Source: Bryopsis sp. KO-2023
Lineage: Eukaryota > Chlorophyta > Ulvophyceae > Bryopsidales > Bryopsidaceae
DNA length: 64,000 nt
Direction of reading: 5' to 3'
Assembly (NCBI GenBank): GCA_030272585.1
Contig: BSYQ01000004.1
Location: 992,001-1,056,000, forward strand
Numbering within the stretch: the stretch's first letter is position 1; every line of letters starts with the position of its first letter. A program made the position numbers and the translations under genes. The notes beneath the pieces were generated by a model. It did no database searches and was not told the origin of the DNA. It saw only the letters and a program-made list of their open reading frames with translations. Below, one piece after another: positions 23,671 through 33,148 of this stretch.

Positions 23671-24245
23671 TGACAATTAAATCCATTTTTGTTAGAAACA
23701 AACTAAATTACTCTCCCCCGTTATCCAAAATATCCCCTGCCACAAACTATTTTTATTTATTTATTTTCTTCTTTTGTTGAAGGCAAGAATAGAATCCAAA
23801 GCCAGCCTTACTTAAAAAAAATAAATAAGGTCGTCTGTTGTGAAATAACACAGGGGTTTATTTCATATAAAGAAAATGCAAACCTTCATGTTACAACAAA
23901 TGCTGCAGAATGTAAATAAAGCAATATGCAAATTCATGGGTCAAAGAAAGTGTACCGCTACGACTTCCCCCCAGAGTTCAATTCGAAACTGATGTCACCA
24001 CAACCAAAAAAAAAGGTTGACAACCCGGAAAAAAAAATCAAAATCACAGTGGCAAAAAACTGCCCAGGATACCTTTAGGGCAAAAAAAGCTCACCTAGAG
24101 CAGGTGATCAGAACAACAAAATTCCTCCCCTCCCAACACCACGCCCTGTGCACTTCATTACTAAAATACAATCCCAAGTTATAGAACACTCCTCCAATTC
24201 TTTTCGTTCGTTTTTCTAAAGCGATTCCCCCCCCCCCCCTCCCAC
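23671..24245. other. intergenic, AT-rich
   Basis: About 575 bp, AT-rich with a C-run at 24227-24240. A terminal exon of the minus-strand membrane-protein gene may lie here, since that gene has a strong GTGAGT donor at its left end; I could not identify it. Confidence 0.4.
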
Positions 24246-24920
24246 TCACAGAATTCCAATTGCCATGACAAAAGCATCTCTAGCATCTCGAATCCAATGC
24301 TCCAAAGAACCACACGTATATACATACTTGAACCCTTCCCAATAATCTGCAAGTTTCACGAATGTAAGATTGCATCTTTTTGAATCTAGCAGGACTCTGT
24401 TGCATTTCCCCACCAACTGGGCCCCATCAACAAAATCTTCCCTCGGCTGCCTGAGAATATGATTCCACCCAGCAATCCCTGCCACCTCCAAAATCAGAAA
24501 CGACACCGCCACAAAGAGGGCCAGGGGAAAACCGGGTGCACAAATGCAGAAAAAGCCCTGATGACTGAAAACATCTCGGACACCCCGGGTATTTCCCGAC
24601 CGACTGATCCAAAAAAAAATCACCGTAGCAACAATTGCAACCAGAAAAACTGGTCCTGCAACAATCCCATACCATATTGCACCAATCGCAAACGTGCCGA
24701 TGGACACACTGACTAAAATGAGCCTTGCTGAGTATATTACACATGTTAACCAACCCAATGCATTCATGCAACCGGTCATGTCTGGGTGTGGCCGCCCCTT
24801 ATTATACAATTTGTTGAGCATCCACATAATTTCAATGGCTTCCAGAAGAGAATTATCCCCCAAGATGGTGTTGAGGTAGCCGCTGTTCAGAACAAAAAAA
24901 TCGAAAGCTATGGCCCCCAT
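24246..24920 (-). CDS. multi-pass membrane protein, unknown family
   Basis: Minus-strand ORF open from 25004 to a TGA at 24246. The first ATG in frame is at 24920, giving 224 aa. The extra upstream 28 codons are hydrophobic too and may belong to the protein through an upstream exon. About four hydrophobic segments are seen: the start region, a long pair (ALGWLTCVIYSARLILVSVS; then GPVFLVAIVATVIFFWI) and PLALFVAVSFLILEVAGIAG. A C-terminal soluble part follows with several Cys and Trp. At the stop the sequence CT|GTGAGT is a strong splice donor, so the real C-terminus may continue in another exon. No family recognised. Confidence 0.5.
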   Translation of the reverse strand: MGAIAFDFFVLNSGYLNTILGDNSLLEAIEIMWMLNKLYNKGRPHPDMTGCMNALGWLTCVIYSARLILVSVSIGTFAIGAIWYGIVAGPVFLVAIVATVIFFWISRSGNTRGVRDVFSHQGFFCICAPGFPLALFVAVSFLILEVAGIAGWNHILRQPREDFVDGAQLVGKCNRVLLDSKRCNLTFVKLADYWEGFKYVYTCGSLEHWIRDARDAFVMAIGIL

Positions 24921-25334
24921 TTCCAGCAGCTCGATGCATGCGTTTACGAAGTATGCAAAACTGATAAAAAAGCAACACCAGGAGTCAATCTCATGGCGCA
25001 ACACTATTTTGAATTTAGTTTTTTTGGCTCTCTTTTGACAAATTTTCTTTTTTTTTTTTTTTTTTTTTTGGGGGGGGGGGGGTGTTTCAGGAGGATGATA
25101 TTTTGAATAGGTGCAATGTTCAATGAATTGTACATTGAACTATTTTACATCGTAAATCTATACATTTCTTATTTTTGATATATGTAAACATACACTTGTT
25201 TTAATTTATGTTCATTTTTCGTTTTTGAACCCATTTCCAAACTTCACATTTCTCACCAATTCCAAGAAACAAATTCTTTTTGATTTGAAAAGAAAAAAAA
25301 AGGAATCACAGTACCAGGTACATGATCAATTTCC
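24921..25334. other. upstream region of membrane-protein gene
   Basis: Holds a T-run followed by a G-run near 25,050-25,085 and otherwise AT-rich sequence. No further exon supported. Confidence 0.45.
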
Positions 25335-25935
25335 TCACGTCCGTCTCTCCTCCTGCACTCGTGCTGCAAGGAAGAATCTTCCCAAACTCACTGCACCCTG
25401 CACTGTGCCCAACCACCATGGCTTCGTCCTGATGCAAACTTTTTGGGGGTCGATATACGGGGGCCGACAGAAATGCCCACAGCTTTTTTTTGGATGCGCA
25501 TGGTGCTCGGGGCAACATTTCTCATTCAAATCACAGTCCGAATCCCTCCGACACTGAATTTCATCTGGGCATTTGAGCTCGGTTCGATTTTGGGATGGAG
25601 GGGGGCAAACCCCCTCTTTGAGATCTGCATTTTTTGAAAAGGCCAAATGCGAAAGACTTGCAGCAAGAAATTTTAAACAATGAGAATTTACACATTCAAA
25701 TTCTAAAATTTCCGGAAATAAACTTTGGTATGGTGGCAAAAGGATTGAAGTTGATTAATGTGAGAAATGTTTCACATCATTTCCATAATGGGGCCTGACC
25801 TGTGCAAGGGCACTTCCCCGGACATGCCCACTGAGCTCCTCCGCACTCCATCCAGCATTGATTCAAATAGGTGTTACCATCACTACCACAAACAGGGATT
25901 CTCCTGTGGGTGCACCCGCAGCCGGTATATTCCCG
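25335..25935 (-). CDS. Kazal + WAP domain protease inhibitor-like protein (5' end missing)
   Basis: Two minus-strand exons join in phase 1: 25935-25800 and 25624-25335 (TGA). The first encodes a Kazal domain: C-x-C, then PVCGSDGNTYLNQC and two further cysteine steps ending KCPC. The P-V-C-G-S-D-G-x-T-Y-x-N-x-C core is diagnostic. The second begins LKEGVCPPPS and has eight cysteines with a CC pair preceded by D-x-N-E-K, the whey-acidic-protein (four-disulfide core) pattern. A Trp/Arg-containing tail follows. Both domains are small secreted serine-protease inhibitor folds, and fused repeats are known in animals. The protein should be secreted, but no signal-peptide exon was found upstream. It may be a separate gene or the distal part of the WAP gene at 30.2-30.6 kb, with which a phase-compatible path exists. 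Confidence 0.8.
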
Positions 25936-25964
25936 CTAGGTCGAATCCCGCTCCGTCGAATTTA
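25933..25964 (+). repeat. 32-bp inverted repeat, left copy
   Basis: Matches the reverse complement of 29990-30021 with about three differences (core GCTAGGTCGAATCCC). Overlaps the acceptor of the Kazal exon. Confidence 0.7.
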
Positions 25965-26207
25965 CGTACGTGCCCACGTGCCCCTCTAATTCTCGCATTT
26001 CACACTTCCTTTTGTGACGGCAGTGGGATTCGCTGCCACGATGAATATCGAGCACTGTCGTACGCGAACGAGCCGCAGTGTTCCGTCTAAAATAACGCCT
26101 GTCGGAGCGAGAACGCCAGCCAAAAAAAATTCTGCGGAGTTCGCCGACTTTCAACGACCCTCTAAAACGCCCTTACCTCAGGGTTCGACGCGGTGGAGGA
26201 AGTCACA

Positions 26208-26984
26208 ATGGCAGCAAAAGAACGAGGCGCAGGCGATGCTCAGGTGAAAACGTCCCTTTTTTCCAAGATCAAAAATCCTCCAAAAAGTGTTTTGAGAACC
26301 GTCTAGAGGAGCTTCCGGCCGAGAAGCTGCTGAACTTGGTGCGACGCCGAATGGGGCAGAAGTGCGAGATTCCAGACATTCCTTCAGTCTCACATTTTAG
26401 GTAAGGAATAATTTCCTGTAGAAGTACATTGTCTTTTTTGTTTCTTTTTTTTTTTTTTGGGGGGGGGGGACTGGGAAGAACTTTATTCCCCACAATTTAT
26501 TTTATTTCTGTTTTTTTCCTCTTTTTCTCGTTTCTTTTTCTCTGGTTGGTTGGTTGGTTGGTTGGTTAAAAAGAGGTGTCTTGTGTGCTACACCCTCTGT
26601 TTTTCCTTTTATTTTTTTCGGGTACCAAGACACCTGATTGAACTTTTTTTCATTTTTCCTGATTGTTATGCTATGATTCTGGTTTTTTCGTTCAAGGTCA
26701 GTTGTGGCATAGCATCTATGCGATATCATCATTTATTTGGAGAGAAAAATAAAAACAGATAAATAAAAAAATATGCCATACATCTGTCAATCAACGTGCA
26801 GTTGTCTTCGATTAGTTTTTTTCCCCTGAGAAAATAATATCAAGGTGGAAAGCCCCAGACACCCCGGACACCATGGAAATATATGTTTCCATTCATTCAT
26901 TCATTATTGCTCTTTGTTTATTTGTTTATTTTTTTTTGCAGATGCAAGACCTTGGATGATCCAATGGATTTTATTTGCATCTAA
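26208..26984 (+). CDS. small gene, unknown function, frame unresolved near the start
   Basis: The second part is convincing. An open stretch ending at 26400 reads ENRLEELPAEKLLNLVRRRM, then MGQKCEIPDIPSVSHF. It ends AG|GTAAGG in phase 2, and the exon 26942-26984 continues in phase (RCKTLDDPMDFICI, TAA). The only nearby ATG (26208, MAAKERGAGDAQ...) is in another frame and reaches TAG at 26304. Either a 44-bp intron (donor after 26243), an undetected first exon, or a frameshift/assembly error connects them. The whole protein would be only about 60-90 aa. No family recognised. Confidence 0.4.
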
Positions 26985-28326
26985 GGGGCAAAAGATGACG
27001 TCAAGGTATTACGGAGGCTAGCCAGACGAGCTCTCAAAGAAGCTGTCTAAATCGAGGCTGAAAAAAATGCATCGATGTCTTCGGAGCCTCACAATGCCTC
27101 AGTATCGATCGATGAAAAAAGGAAAACGGTGTTGCCCTTGTTTTTCCGATGAGGGTGATCGGTGTACTTCTTTTTGCTGTGGTGAGTTTTCTGCTGTAGA
27201 TTCTCTCAAGATGCATCAATCCATCTGATTTTTTTTTAATTGGGGCGGGGGGGGGGGATATCCAGTGGGTCATGGATGATAAAAAATTGCAATGGATGAA
27301 AAGAAAAAAATGCTGGGCTTGGCATTGAGGGTCTACGATAATTAACGCAGTGGTTCGTGAGTTCCAGTGGGAAAAAAAAAGGGGGGGGCCGAAACAGATG
27401 TTTTTGTTGTCGATCAGTCATTTTTATGTCATATTGATCGTCTTTGTTGAGGTAGCAGGAGTTTCTATTTTCCAGAAAACTAGTGTGTGCTCTGAGATGA
27501 AGTCTTGCTCGAGGGTCTGGAAAATTATGAGAATTTGCTCGAAATTTTTCTGTCAGAGGGTAGCCTGGCTGTTGCTAATTGGATTAGTTGGGGTGGTTGA
27601 GGCAATAATCATTTCGCTGTTTATCAAATCTGGGAAAGAAAATAGAATGGAAAAAAAAGCAGAAAAGCTGAATTTTCAGATGGCAGTGTAGGTGCAAGCT
27701 TTCCCTGATTTCGTTTGGCATTTTTTTTGTCCGGAAGAACTGTGATGAGATCCATTTTTGCCCTTTTTTTTCACTGTTTGTTTTGGGTTGATTTTTAAAA
27801 TTGATGAGTGACTTTGTCGGGATCCAAAGAAAGTATATAAAGAAAAGAAGAAAGAAGCATGTCGCTTTTCTCTTGTATTCAAGCTGTTCGAGCTTTTCTG
27901 TCATTATGGCCAGTTTTTCTGTTCCGAAAATTTGATCTCCAGTTTCAGCATCACTCTTAACTGTCTTCTGCATAAACTGAGATACAATCAATTAACAAAT
28001 AATTACAACCTATCGCAAATTAGAGCCATAACCCTCCATGATGCTGAAACATGTTCATATTGAAAATGGTGCGAGTCTGAAGAACGTGCTTGAAAACTAC
28101 ATCCAATTCATACATACTGGTAGAAGCACGTTTGAGAAAAGAAATTCCCCACAAGAAAGCTTTTAAAGAAAATTGGAAACATGGGAATCGAAAATTGAAC
28201 GTTGCAAGGAAGAGTGTTCCAAAACAAGCGAGAGTGTGAACAAAAAGCAACTGTTGACCACCAGGACCTAAGTTTCAAATCTCCTGGGTCGCTCCTTTCC
28301 AACTAAACAACCTTGATCAATCTTAC
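26985..28326. other. mostly non-coding region with possible minus-strand exon
   Basis: Contains simple-sequence runs (T and G tracts) and ambiguous open stretches on both strands. The best candidate is minus-strand 27976-27864, which follows a TCTCAG acceptor and reads FMQKTVKSDAETGDQIFGTE and onward as a helical, Glu/Lys-rich segment. It could be a late exon of the 28.3-30.6 kb gene. Not confirmed. Confidence 0.35.
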
Positions 28327-29928
28327 GCGTTCTTCCCAGCGATCCACAAGTGCAATCGCATCGGTGTTCAATTGAACAGCTTGCAAGCTGTTGCCCTGGG
28401 GACCTGCTTTTGTAGCACCGCAAAAAATTCTGTGTGCGTGCCTGCAAGTGGCTTGCTTGCTTGGCTTTGGTTCTTCAACAACTGTTTTTGGACTGTCTGA
28501 AATCTGCTTGTGTCTACGTCTACTTCCGAGCGAGGGATTCTAAACGGTGCAAGACTGGTTTTAAGATATTCTTTGTGCTCAATTCACAAACACTGCCCTA
28601 AAAAAAAAGTGTGATCCGTACCTATGAGGGGAGGCTGCGAGACCTATATTCAGAAACAGGAAAAGATGTAACACTCACCTGTTTTTCGACTATTCATCCA
28701 AACTTCTTGTTCATGGTTCCACAGAAATGGAAATCAAAGAAACCGGGTATTCAACAAATCCATGTTTACTTCTCGAAAAAGTCTGTTGTGGTTCCAAGGC
28801 TTCCCTGTTTTTGCTGCTGTTCCTGGCTGTTCCTTCCCATCGATATGAACTGAGGCTCGGTCGCTATTTCTAAAAACATCCATGTCCTCTGTCTGATCAG
28901 CATTGGTCAATCCTCCTCGGCAGTGCCAAACTGTACTACGATATCTACTATAGTTTTAAAAAAACCTTGGGCAAAAAAACAGGGTCGGAAGAGAAAGGAT
29001 ATAGGGAAGGTGCACCACAGAGATTGTCCCAGTCTATCATAGAAAACGTACAAATTATCAGCAAACGAGTGCTGTTTTCTTTTAATATCTTGATGGCTAT
29101 CTTTCTTTTTTTTTTTTTTTTTGGGGGGGGGGTCTGCATACCTTTGTGTTCTCTTGTTTGCAGCAGGGTTTCCTGGAAAGCCCAAGTTTTCGTGGGGCTT
29201 GCTTTCTTGTCGGTCACCACCGTCGACAGAACATCCAGAACCTCTGAGGTTTGATTGGTGGCCGCTTGATGCAAAGCCTCGTTTGTCATTTGCGATGCCA
29301 GCGCTGAAGAGGCTGTTGTATTGACCGCCCTACGCAGCATCCACCACCTCTTTTGTCAACTACACATGCACAACAGAACAGAATATTAGATCCTCATATT
29401 AATTTTTCACCACCCCACATTCTTTCCCCATCAGAAGGATGAAGGTGCACTTGGATTGAGTTGATTTGGTTTGGGTCGAAGATGGTGATGATTTCTGGTC
29501 TAAATGACTCAAGGTCAAGGTCAATCTGCATAGAGCATGCCTGACTAACAGGAAGGGTTTCTGTCACCCACACTGGTGGTTTGAGGACTTGTGTTGTATG
29601 AACCATGCCCTCCCCCCATCAGCAGCATTTGATTTCAAAACAAGAGTGGCGAAAAATTTAGCGAAAAAGTCTGTCGAGAGACCTGCATCGACTTCTGCGA
29701 AAAGATTTACCTGTTTCAGTAGAGTAGCTCCTCTCGGCGACGTCTGCGCGTCTACCGGTCGATGCGGTGAGTGGCCTGTCCATCGAGTCGTCGTGGAAAT
29801 CGAATCCAGTGCGCCACCCGAAGGCCACAGCTCCCTTGAGCTCGACGACGCTGGAAATGGGGGAACAGGGACAAGTGCACTTTCCCGATACTTCATTCGC
29901 TGCTCGAGCCACTTCCCTGAAAGCTGTC
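28327..29928 (-). CDS. chain of minus-strand exons, probably the continuation of the WAP gene
   Basis: Four exons chain perfectly by phase: 29349-29142 (ends phase 1, donor GTATGC), 28930-28770 (1 to 0, donor GTAAAC), 28597-28524 (0 to 2, donor GTAGAC) and 28441-28327 (2 to 0, donor GTAAGA). The encoded segments are Thr/Ser/Gln-rich, then helical (SLQAVQLNTDAIALVDRWEE). Two further upstream candidates, 29928-29711 (phase 1 to 0) and one starting at 29540 (phase 0), would link this chain to the signal peptide + WAP exons at 30.2-30.6 kb. No domain is recognised in any of these exons. The 3' end is not resolved; a hydrophobic open stretch from 28267 or the exon near 27.9 kb may follow. Confidence 0.45.
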
Positions 29929-29989
29929 CTACTGAAAGTGTGAAGATGAAACGCGCGCTCCCGATTTATCAGTCACAACGATGACCACA

Positions 29990-30021
29990 TAAATTCGACG
30001 TAGAGGGATTCGACCTAGCGG
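29990..30021 (+). repeat. 32-bp inverted repeat, right copy
   Basis: Counterpart of 25933-25964 in opposite orientation, about 4 kb away. Lies in the presumed intron after the WAP exon. Confidence 0.7.
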
Positions 30022-30213
30022 CAATAAATCCCCGCAGCCTGCAACACAAGCAATGGAAAATCCATTGGACTGATTTTTTCTCTTTCGGAGAAGCGCTCCT
30101 CTCCTGCTATTTACAGGTCTAGGTGTCGGTAAATTCGATTCTTTGCTAAAATCTGCTGATAAAGTTTCACGGCATTTCTGCTAGTGCTCGTCAGACGATG
30201 TCGGGATACCTAC

Positions 30214-30634
30214 CAACTTTCTTCGTACAATAACCACAGCCATCAGCCACCGCAGGAGGAACTGCGGGGCAACACACTCTGTTTTTTCCGCACTGTTCAT
30301 CAGAGACACATTTTTTCGAACTTGGAATAGGGCACTCTCGGGCGCTTTGATCCACTTTCGGACATCCTCGGAACCGGCTCAACAGTTCGATGGTTTTGGT
30401 TCTCGGGGAAAGCGAAAGTGAAGCCCAGCCTCGACCTTGGAAAATAAAACAGACGACTGGTTAAAGAACACAGATCTCGCCTTCTTTTTAGATCTATGCG
30501 CTGTTTGGTTGAGATCGGAGTGATCAGACGCACAGACTCTGGTGATCAGCGTCACTGAACGCCTTACCATCTTGACAGAAGGCGAGGTTTATCGAAAGAA
30601 GCAGCAGCGACGCTGTGGGTATGCTAAGAGGCAT
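30214..30634 (-). CDS. signal peptide + WAP (four-disulfide core) domain, first two exons
   Basis: Exon 30634-30568 encodes a clear signal peptide (MPLSIPTASLLLLSINLAFC) and ends in phase 1 before GTAAGG. Exon 30435-30214 continues in phase. It carries eight cysteines with WAP spacing: C-x9-C-x7-C-x5-C-x5-CC, then two more, including D-E-Q-C and V-C-C-P. WAP domains are small secreted inhibitors of serine proteases or antimicrobial proteins. The exon ends in phase 1 before GTAGGT, so the protein is longer; downstream exons are described separately. A second WAP domain with a Kazal domain lies 4.6 kb further along the same strand. The two loci share a theme and possibly one transcript. Confidence 0.72.
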
Positions 30635-32032
30635 CTGGCAGGAGGGGGGTGCTTTTTTTGTTGTTCGATTTTTGATGGACCTTCGTATTTCGCATAAGTA
30701 ACGGGAAGGTGTTGATGCCATTGGTGGTGGGCAAGGAAATGAGTCAAGGAGAAACACGGACAGAGTCTTGTTTTGATGTTCACCTTGGACTCGAGCAATC
30801 TTCGAAGATCCAGCAGATCTGATCCAGATCAACCAAACCAGTGCATTATGACGAATCAAACCACCCACCCTTCGACCCCAGTATGTCATGACAATCCACA
30901 ACAGCAATTTCAGGAAGGACAAATGTGGACAAAAAGGGATCAAAGAATCACCTGCACTGCAACTTTCCGCCAAAGTGAAGCGAGATCCCCCATCCACCTA
31001 ATGGAAGGCCAGTAAATGCTTATCAGTGCATCCCTAAAAAAAAAAGTGATTTCTGAACAAATATTTTCTTCGGAGTTCCAAAAAAAACCCACAAATTTTT
31101 TGGGGGGTATTGTTGATCAATATTCACCAAGAGAAATGATCCATACCTTTTCCAGTCAATTCTTCCCTCTTCTTTTTTTCATTACCTCTGGCAGCATTGC
31201 AAAATATTCCTGCTTCTAGGTGCTAGTTTTTCATAGGAAGGGGGCTGCTAACCATACAAGTACAAAATCTGCATCCTGGGAGCAGAAAATGGAAAACAAA
31301 ACGAAAACGAAGATAAACAAACCATTGAAGCCAAGGAAAAAAACTGGCAGCACAATTACTAATTTTCGAAATCACTTCTTTTGAAAGCAAATAACACTTG
31401 TTCCTTCAAATTTTCTGAGCAATCCTTTTTTCCCCTCATTTCTGAGCTTTTTTTTCCTCGTTCCCTCGATTGGCAATTTTTCTTTTCGATATTCTCATTC
31501 AAAATATGGCGTCTCCTTGCTTCCACCTGAATTCCCAAATCATTCGCTACCAAGCAATTCGGGCACATATGCGATCTTGCCAATGAGTTTTTCTTTTTAA
31601 AACACTTTTACAAAAAGTTACTGAATCCAACTCCTCAGCCCCTTAAATAGGTTTCTCCCACAATGCATTTTCCTGTGACTTCACCATGCCACAAATGACC
31701 AGATCCTAAAATCATTTATCATTCATCCCCCCCCCCGCCCCCCTTGTTCAAGACATGCAGCATCCACATTTTCGCTCCTGTTTGGCCTGAATCCAGACAG
31801 GCCAACAGCCTTCTGGCTCCTTTTCCCCAACAAATGGCCAGCCGACACTCCCAAGATTCGAACCCATTGAACAACATTCTGTTCACAGCAATGGATGCTG
31901 TTTCACTGGAGAGGAGGTCTTTCAAACTTGATAGGGTCCAGAGGTGATGATTTCATCCCGGTACGAAGAATCCTCTGGCAATGAGTGAGAGCCCCTTGGC
32001 AGTCGCTTGTCGAACTGTCTCCCAACCCAATT
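30635..32032. other. intergenic, no supported gene
   Basis: About 1.4 kb including the presumed promoter of the WAP gene. Open stretches at 31.7-32.0 kb exist on both strands (for example plus 31744-31947) but lack a convincing start and splice partners. Confidence 0.4.
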
Positions 32033-32457
32033 TCAGGGCACTCCTTGATTCCACACCGGCAGCGTGGAAAGCCATCGTGGATTTCCAGAAAGTAAGGGAC
32101 AACCCTCAACATCGCCAGATGACCTCGTTGTTGGCAATGTTTGGCCCTGGAAGGGCAGTGTTATGGGGGCTCGAAGGTTCCAATTTCCTTGCATGTTTGG
32201 ACCTGTTGCTGGCCTCTCACCTGTGGGAAAGTGAAAGCACAAGTCAGCAACATTGAGAACAGGTGTTGGGATGAGCAGGGTTTTTTTTTGTCAGCGGAGT
32301 TGAGCGACTCACGCGGTGGCTGCCACGCGACGTATCGTGTCAGCCGTTCTCTGGCTTGTTCCCTGATCGTGTGTCGGTCTCCGAGAAACCGTGCCAGCCT
32401 CTTCACGCCCGACACGGTCAGCAGTGTGACTCCAGATATGAGGAGCGAGCGAAACAT
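32033..32457 (-). CDS. small two-exon protein, unknown function
   Basis: Exon 32457-32313 starts MFRSLLISGVTLLTVSGVKR, with a hydrophobic N-terminus then a basic helix (RARERLTRYVAW). It ends in phase 1 at a consensus GTGAGT donor. An acceptor CCCACAG at 32221 opens exon 32220-32033 in the right phase, giving about 110 aa in total. The N-terminus could be a membrane anchor or mitochondrial targeting signal. The second exon is less certain because an open plus-strand stretch (31981-32256) with its own GTAAGG donor covers the same bases. No family recognised. Confidence 0.45.
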
Positions 32458-33148
32458 TTTCGGCACACTCCTGATGGTCTCAACGACGACGTGTTGGCTC
32501 AGTCAAAGACACTCTCGCGACCCCACGTCCAAGATTTACTGGCGAGACTCGCCGTCAAATGGGGGATGACAGAAACTGAGGTCGATAGAAACAACAGAGT
32601 TGGAGAGGCCAACCTTGTTTAGCTAAATTGGAATCTGGCAAAGAAAAGAATTGATTCCAAAAACGTATAACCGTCTCATAGCACCGAGAACAAAACTTAG
32701 ACGATCCAGAGAGTGTAGCTTTAATCAATCCCAACCAATAACAATGCGCGAAAAAGACAATTTCAACCAAAACTGACGATGGTCTCAACCTTTTTCGGTT
32801 GCCAGGGCCTCCAGCTCTTTTCCTGATTCTGTCGACTCGACTCCTTTTCATTCTTTCTTTTCTACTCATTTTTCAACCAAGTCTGCTTTTTCAGCAAGCG
32901 AGGCCCGAGGTTGGCAGGAAGATTGTTTCCAATGAATCAATTGCAAACTCAAAAGTGGGTTCTGCATTCGCGTGGAAATTCTGTGCCTGACTCTGAGTGT
33001 CAAGTTTCCACGTCAGCATGCATCACGTGTTCTTGCTTGGGTAGCATTGTGTCCACGAAATCATTTTCATGAGAAAAGGGAGCTTGACTCTCAGCTGTCC
33101 AGTTGCCCGCCACAAACCCAAAGTTCGTGTTCACCGTGCGCAACCGCG
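32458..33148. other. intergenic, divergent
   Basis: About 690 bp upstream of the FIST gene and of the small minus-strand gene. The frame of the FIST gene is open back to 32972 but without an ATG. No motif supported. Confidence 0.45.

Noticed and set aside
25040-25085. T-run/G-run tracts (also at 26450, 29110 and elsewhere) as quadruplex or polypurine primers
   Set aside because: Occur in many introns and spacers as simple sequence with no associated element.
28100-28260. Plus-strand helical segment (KIERCKEECSKTSESVNKK) as a coiled-coil exon
   Set aside because: No acceptor or partner exon in phase and a stop just before it; the minus strand has a better chain of exons next to it. Left open rather than annotated.
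31744-32256. Plus-strand open stretches with a GTAAGG donor at 32091
   Set aside because: No start codon with splice partners; conflicts with the better minus-strand two-exon model.
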